Of a DNA stretch of 64,000 bases, positions 58,322-64,000 are shown one piece after another. Origin of the DNA: Mariannaea sp. PMI_226 (lineage: Eukaryota > Ascomycota > Sordariomycetes > Hypocreales > Nectriaceae); assembly GCA_024336345.1 (NCBI GenBank), contig JANFOG010000002.1, positions 1,364,001 to 1,428,000 on the forward strand. The letters run 5' to 3'. The translations under genes were made by a program, and so were the position numbers. Below the pieces are notes generated by a model. That model searched no databases and was not told where the DNA came from. It was given only the letters and a program-made list of their open reading frames with translations. The stretch's first letter is position 1, and every line of letters begins with the position of its first letter.

Positions 58322-60114
58322 TTACGAGGCGGCGGGTTGATTATCCCATCCCCACACAAAGGAGAGATACTTGACCATGTTGACACGCTTAGAACGCATC
58401 TCAACCATCCAAGGATGCTCCATCATCTTCCATGGGCTCGCTCGTCGGTTCGGCTGCTTCTCCAAACTATCATTCTTGTTAGTAAGGCTCCAAAGGTCCA
58501 GGGAATCGAGGATTTATATAGCATACCAGCACTCGATAAAGTACTTGAAGTTGTCGCTCCAGTACACGTCCATGTTAGGCTCGTCCTTCAACTTGGGCAC
58601 GGGTTGTCGAACGATGTATGTGAGCAGATCGATAAGACCGGCTCGAGGCTGCATCTCAGTACCATCGGCTGGGAACGGGAAGCGATGCTGTGCCACTTCA
58701 AGAAGCGTTACTCCCGTTGACCACACGTCCGAGGTGATGGTGTAGGACTGGCCTGTGATTCGCTCAGGAGCCATGTAGTAGCTAGTTCCGATAAAGGTGT
58801 TCGCTTCGCCCTTAGTTCCGAAGTCACCAGACACGCCAAAATCACAGAGCTTGACGGCTCCATCTCGACATAGGAGAATGTTGGATGGCTTGATATCTCT
58901 GTGAATGATTCGCCGGGTGTGGAGGTAAGTCAGACCACCAAGGACACCCTCGGCGATCTTACCTAATACCTTCTCGCCCGTTCGTCCTCCCAACCGCTTC
59001 ACCTCCTTGTAAATGCTGTCGAGTGAACCGCCCTCGCAAAATTCCATCGCAATGGAAATAGTAGCTGTTGCGGGATCGACAAACGCACCATAGTAACGGC
59101 AGATATGATCTGAAGCACACTCCTTGTTGAAGCCCAGCTCTCGGAGAATCTGCTTCTTGACGTCGGGATCAGGGTTGGTAGTAATGACCTAGTTGAGTTG
59201 TCAGCAAGAGAATCTGTTTGCACACGAATGATCCTATCCTACCTTAAGCGCAAACACAGTGTTGCCACCCTTGAGTTTGCATTTTGTGACGGCACCTCCT
59301 GCACCTTCGCCTAGGTTGCCAATCTCCATAATTCTGTGTTCCATGCTAGCAATTCTCCAGCCTTCTTCATCCAACTCATCAACATCCAGAGTTCTACCCT
59401 TCTCGAGGGACAGCTGGTCGAAACTCTCTAGACCCTGCAAGCTCGGGTCTCTTTCCATGGAAACACCACCCTCGCTATTCTGTGAGTACATAGACCCAGC
59501 TGCTGATATCGGGTCAGGGGTTCCTTGTGCTCTCGACACACCAATGCCGTATTGGGAGGCGAAAGATAGGGCAGAGTACTGAGAGCCTGCTGACGTCGGG
59601 TTACTTGCCCTGCCATCTAAGGGACCGAAACTACCAGATCTTGAATGTGCAGCACTGCTCTCACTCCCACCGCTTGCAGACTGGCTTGGTTGAGTGATAC
59701 ATTGAAGTCGAGGAGGCTGCTCTTGTGGAACGCCCTGGGTTCCTTTGGGAGTCGCAAGATGTAGGGCTGGCAGTGGCGGCCTGGAAGAAGTTGCACCTGA
59801 AGCACCCTGGGTTCCAACAGGTTTAGCATTTGGAGACGGAGGGATGGCAAGGCCGAGTCTTGGTGGTCCTCGTCCACTTCGGGCTCCGGGGATGGCGGGT
59901 CGGAGAAGAGGGACGGAGGGACCGGTGTTGGAGGAGGTGGGTATGCTGAGGGGAGTAAGCGAAGGAGAAGGACCGGACGCGGGAGCAGAAATCTTTGGAC
60001 GAGTCAGTAAGACGCAAACAAAAGGAAGAAGGAAAATCAAATAAGTGAAGGGTCACACACAGATTGGGCAGACAGGTCATTGCCCTGAGGTACTGAAGAT
60101 AATTGATCGGCCAT
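58322..60114 (-). CDS. MKK1: MAP kinase kinase of the cell-wall integrity type (Mkk1)
   Basis: Spliced model, complement: 60061-60114, 59243-59992, 58527-59188, 58322-58466; 536 aa. Exon 1 gives [18 protein letters not shown]. The N-terminal half is Pro/Ser-rich with [12 protein letters not shown], a feature of Mkk1-type kinases that may dock the MAP kinase. The Gly loop is [11 protein letters not shown] and the catalytic Lys (K268) is the last residue of exon 2. Then come [17 protein letters not shown] and the activation loop [17 protein letters not shown]. The end [30 protein letters not shown] is recovered only by splicing the last intron. It should phosphorylate the Slt2-type MAP kinase downstream of Bck1. 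Confidence 0.95.
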
Positions 60115-63100
60115 TGGGATGAGGATGTCGGAACCGCTTTGTGCAGCTCACGGAGAGTTGAAAGGAAGTGGGATGAAGAGAAGCGATTGAAATATCCAGG
60201 CCGTAGCTGAAAATACAGCAACGGCCTCACAAGGGAGACAGGTAAGTGGTATTCGTCGAACAGACCGGCAGTCGGGAATACGGAGATGGAGGTGCAAGCG
60301 ACGGCGACAGGCCTGGGTAATCAGTTGGTCGCAGCTGGGTGTAACAATGCAAGATGATGAATTGGAACGAAATTGGCCAGCGGGGATTGAATTCAACAGA
60401 AGCTTGTTCAAGACGAGAAGACAAGGATATCGGCCGAAAGCGAGTCTGCAGTGAGCGAGAGGAATCGGAAGTGAGGATGGTGAGATGGTGAGACGGTAAG
60501 ACGGAAGAGATTGGATGTCACGGGCCACGATCCACGAGTGCGGGCGTCAATGGAGGAGCTTTGGGAGATGGTGAGGGAGCAGAGCCAAACCACAAGCAGG
60601 AGGGCCGGCTCAATAAAAGACCTCAAAGATGGTGGTGAGAGAGGATGGAAGAAGAATCGAGCGTGGCGAGGAGCCGACACATCTGTTTGAGAAGATCCGA
60701 AACGAGGGGACGAGCAAACGAGCAGACGAGCAGACGAGGAGTGAGAGGAAGTCGGAGGGAGGTGGGGTTGGTGATGAGACGACGAGGATTTAGTGGGCGG
60801 ATTCTGTGGAGTAACCGTAGAGCCCTGCCTATGGAACAAGGTAGCCCGCGCCAAGTGTCTTTTGGTGCCCTTTGGTGCCTCTGGTGCCACTGGTGCCTTG
60901 AACAAACTGTTGGCTTTTCGGGCTTACTATGTACGTGATTTGGTCCTTGTTGACCCTAGACATCAATTATTAGTGGATGATGCCCGGCACAAGTCAGCTC
61001 TCATCAAGAACGAATCCAGGAGGCCCAGGCTTGTTGGGGAAAACGCATTCACTCACTTCAGCGCCGAGGCACACGAGCCGACGAGGCAAGTTAGGACCTT
61101 GTGCGTCTTTGTCTAGGACTCTGCATGTGTCTATCAATGCGCTCCACCTGACCCTGCAAATGGGAACGTCTGGCCTGTCCTTGAGGGAGCGATCCTCTGG
61201 GCTCTGGACTCTGACTGGTGGCGACCCATTTCCTGGAGGGCGGTTAGGAAAGGTTCTCTGCGAGCCCAATGCCCTGGGTCTTCTCTAGTGCATATCCAGT
61301 TGCAAGTCTAGTGGGCTGGAGTCCAGTTCCAGACGCTGCTTGGCTTGGGCGCTAGGGTCGGGGCGGGGGTTGCGTTTCGGGTGCTGTTTACAACCTGGAA
61401 GCTCATTGATGGCCGCTTAGGTACCTAAGGTACCTAACTGATAGTGATTGGGTTGTTTTTGGCTTTTCGCCGAATTTAATTTGATTTGTGAGAACATCAT
61501 CCACACGGATGTAATCAACCAAGCCAATATTTGACATTCAAAACAGATGAGCAGAAGACAATCCATATCATTTATTATTACCATAATCACCACCATTATC
61601 TAGGGAAATTCTTAGTTAGCAGGTTGCCCGGAAAGCCAAATAAATACATAACAAAGGATGGAACAAATAACCATTGATTACAATTGAAAGGATAGGCAGC
61701 CTAGCTACATAGTAGTGAATATGTACGCTGGAGGGGCGTGATGATGACGGACGATGATGACAGAAGCCCCCAATACATTGCTCCTATTGTACACTTAGAG
61801 TACAGAACTACAAAAATTACATGTCAATGCTATACTTAATGCGTTATCTCCCGTGCAGGCTGGTTCCTTACTTTGGTAGTTCTGTACTTTGTCCTCACCT
61901 TGAAAGTGGCGGCGGGCGGTGGCGGCATGCAGTCAGAAAGTCCAGGCCACTTCTAGGAGGTCAGCCATTCACATCGCGTGCCCAATATCTCAGGATTATT
62001 GGGGATCCAGAGCCAAGAAGTACCAGCTCAGACATCACCAGACGGTTTAATGCAGTCCGTGCGAGTTTGATCCTCTCATAGGGTACACAGATAGACACGG
62101 GGCTTCATTTTCCACGATTGAAACGTGCTTTGGGATGCTGGTTGGACTTGCGGATGATTACGCCACGCAATCTCAGAATGATGGGTCAAACCAATCGCAT
62201 TCATCTTGCTGTTTTCATTCAACCTATCTGCCAGCTCTTTCAGCCGCCGTCAATGCCTGTCGATCCAATCTTATGCCCGGATCACGCCCCGGGATGCCGG
62301 CGAATTGGGCATTGGTTTGAGTGGGAACAGGGGAACAGGACATCCATCATCACCCTACATGCTATGTTACTGCGACGCGACCCAACAGCAATAACTCCTC
62401 AGCTGAAGCTTGACAGAGGTCTTGTCGCTCAACTCTTGGGTAATACATACATACTACTGCAAGCGTTTTGTTAAATATTTGTAGGGTAGTTAGAATAGTT
62501 GATCGACAATTACACGTCCTTGTTTCCTAATTTCGTGCCGATACTAGGACAGACAGGACCAACAAAGGATTAATGATTTACATCATCCTATTGCTACCTA
62601 ACGTTGTATTTTGCCACAGCGGCCACAAATCTTCATGCTGACGTGGGTTGCCTCACTCCTTCAACGTCGAAACGAGGAAATCCAGGACGGTCTCCGTCCA
62701 CACTACCCATATGCTGTCAATCATTATTTATGCGTTGCATCACAATTGACAGCCTGACGAACAGTGAGCTGCTGACTACTCCTGAACCTTGGTGATTCAT
62801 CCTATCCCCGATGCAAGAATGAGAATAAGCCGTGCTCCTCCTCGGCTTCCTTCTTTTGCATTATTACCATGTTTTGATCACCTCCTCTTCCTTTATTGCC
62901 CTCATGCATCATCCCAAATATCGCTTAGGCAAGCTATTTTGAGACGATGTTGACTGCTATCGCAACTAGGGGCATCCTCTGTGTTTCGAGCGACCAGGCT
63001 TGTGACGATCTAGGAGCAGCATCGTCCACGGCGATCGCTCCTCTAAGCGCGCGTCTACACCGGGAGATGTCATTGGACCCACCAGCCCGGTAGGCCCCAC

Positions 63101-63230
63101 TCACACCCGCTAGCTCCGCTACCGGTTTGCGACGAGAAGTCTCCGCCCAAGAAAAAAAAATAATCCAGGTTCGCATTGATGGCAGAAAGTAGTATTGTTC
63201 TACTCCTGCAGTCTGGGATCATTTCAAATC
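60115..63230. other. 3.1-kb divergent gene-free region
   Basis: Between the MAPKK start (-) and the DBP8 start (+), so both promoters lie here. 60115-60830 is purine-rich on the + strand, i.e. pyrimidine-rich in the MAPKK sense, probably its 5' leader. 61420-61440 has TACCTAAGGTACCTAA. I find no conserved coding sequence. Confidence 0.55.
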
Positions 63231-64000
63231 ATGGCGCCGCCTCCTGATTCCGACAGCGCTACTGATGCATCGGATGTTCCCAATCATCCTGATGCTGTCT
63301 CATCCTCTGACGAATCCGATTACCTCGACAGTGCGGCTTCTCGAAAGCGAAGAAGGACGTCACCCTCTCCCGTGCCCCTCGATGTCGACGACGACGACGA
63401 CGAAGATGAGGATGAGGAAGAGCTGAAGAGAGCCCTCTCCACTATCAAGGCTCCATCGAGAGTCAAACGAAGCACCCAAAAGCCAGAGAAAGATGCTCCT
63501 GCAGAACCTCAAGGGATTCCCCAACCGTCAATTCTCGCCCCGACCGACCCAAACACGACCTTCTCCTCACTCAATGTTCGCCCATGGCTCGTGCAATCGC
63601 TCAGCAACATGGCCATTAGAAGGCCTACGGCCATTCAGAAGGGTTGCATTCCTGAGATTCTGAAAGGCAGAGACTGCATTGGTGGAAGCCGAACTGGTTC
63701 AGGAAAGACAGTCGCTTTCGCAGTGCCTATTCTACAAAAATGGGCGGAGGACCCCTTTGGCATTTTCGGTGTTGTCCTCACACCTACACGCGAACTTGCT
63801 CTCCAGATCTACGAGCAGTTCAAGGCAATCTCCTCCCCCCAGGGCTTGAAGGCCATCCTTGTCACAGGTGGTGCCGATATGCGGGCTCAAGCTCTTGAAC
63901 TCGCTAGGAGGCCTCATATCGTAATTGCGACTCCAGGACGCCTGGCTGATCATATTCGAACATCTGGGGAGGACACAATATGTGGATTGAGAAGAGTTCG
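63231..64000 (+). CDS. DBP8: DEAD-box ATP-dependent RNA helicase Dbp8, 5' part
   Basis: The frame is open from the ATG at 63231 to the window edge (256 codons, no intron seen), so the gene is cut off at its 3' end. The N-terminus is Ser/Asp-rich with a run of five Asp. The helicase part begins [19 protein letters not shown]. Motifs present are the Q motif ([15 protein letters not shown]), Walker A (SRTGSGKT), Ia (PTRELALQ), GG and Ib (TPGRLADHI). The DEAD box lies beyond the edge. Overall sequence and the [16 protein letters not shown] stretch point to Dbp8, which acts in early cleavages of pre-18S rRNA. Another DEAD-box helicase of the Ddx49 group is the only close alternative. Confidence 0.9.
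   Translation, partial: MAPPPDSDSATDASDVPNHPDAVSSSDESDYLDSAASRKRRRTSPSPVPLDVDDDDDEDEDEEELKRALSTIKAPSRVKRSTQKPEKDAPAEPQGIPQPSILAPTDPNTTFSSLNVRPWLVQSLSNMAIRRPTAIQKGCIPEILKGRDCIGGSRTGSGKTVAFAVPILQKWAEDPFGIFGVVLTPTRELALQIYEQFKAISSPQGLKAILVTGGADMRAQALELARRPHIVIATPGRLADHIRTSGEDTICGLRRV

Noticed and set aside
60408..60905. 165-codon minus-strand frame upstream of the MAPKK
   Set aside because: Ser/Pro/His-rich translation from pyrimidine-rich leader DNA, with no conserved motif.
1..64000. Search for tRNA, 5S rRNA, transposon ends and biosynthetic cluster genes
   Set aside because: No convincing cloverleaf, 5S sequence, transposase, reverse transcriptase, or PKS/NRPS domain was seen by eye. A covariance-model and HMM search would be the decisive test.

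Overview
This window is nuclear DNA of a filamentous ascomycete. The protein sequences resemble Sordariomycetes, probably Hypocreales (Nectriaceae-like). That placement is a judgement from remembered protein similarity, not a search. Support comes from short introns (mostly 42-150 nt) with GT..AG ends and CTAAC/CTGAC branch sites, mostly 200-600 bp between active genes, a Zn2Cys6 regulator, a GT90 (CAP10) glycosyltransferase, and (TAGG)n/(AAGGT)n-type simple repeats. I rebuilt exon-intron structures by eye; nearly all gene models below have reading-frame-consistent splice junctions. I saw no tRNA, rRNA, transposon, or secondary-metabolite cluster.

Layout. 1-2.3 kb: no gene. 2.3-8.6 kb: VPS9-domain Rab GEF (+) converging on a TRK potassium transporter (-). 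8.6-13.9 kb: a 5.3-kb gene-free stretch upstream of TRK with purine-rich and GTAC-rich sections and two tandem repeats. 13.9-18.5 kb: SSL2/XPB helicase (-), a CHY zinc-finger protein (+) and proteasome subunit alpha-4 (-). 19.2-20.8 kb: a short Zn2Cys6 regulator (-). 20.8-24.2 kb: no gene. 24.2-30.0 kb: a mitochondrial D-lactate/D-2-hydroxyglutarate dehydrogenase (-) and alpha-actinin (-). 32.1-35.5 kb: mitoribosomal bL19m (-), divergent from an unnamed mitochondrial protein (+), then a mitochondrial cysteine synthase (-). 36.1-39.0 kb: a RING/ZZ-like/SH3 protein (-). 40.6-48.0 kb: enoyl-CoA hydratase (-), RER1 (+), PAF1 (+) and a GT90 glycosyltransferase (-). 48.9-51.8 kb: divergent ribosomal proteins uS8 (-) and eS12 (+), then parvulin PIN4 (-). 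52.1-53.4 kb: an SRA-YDG domain protein (-). 55.3-57.6 kb: PUS7 (+). 58.3-60.1 kb: a MAPKK of the Mkk1 type (-). 63.2 kb to the end: the 5' part of the DEAD-box helicase DBP8 (+).

Most genes are housekeeping genes, and they do not form one pathway. Shared themes are protein synthesis (uS8, eS12, DBP8, PUS7, bL19m, PIN4), transcription/repair (SSL2, PAF1) and mitochondrial metabolism (dehydrogenase, cysteine synthase, enoyl-CoA hydratase). The most unusual points are a 7-nt internal micro-exon in the proteasome alpha-4 gene, a 5-nt first coding exon in the CHY gene, snoRNA-like hairpins in the introns of the two ribosomal protein genes, the RING/ZZ-like/SH3 architecture, the SRA protein, and a Zn2Cys6 regulator that seems to lack most of its middle domain.
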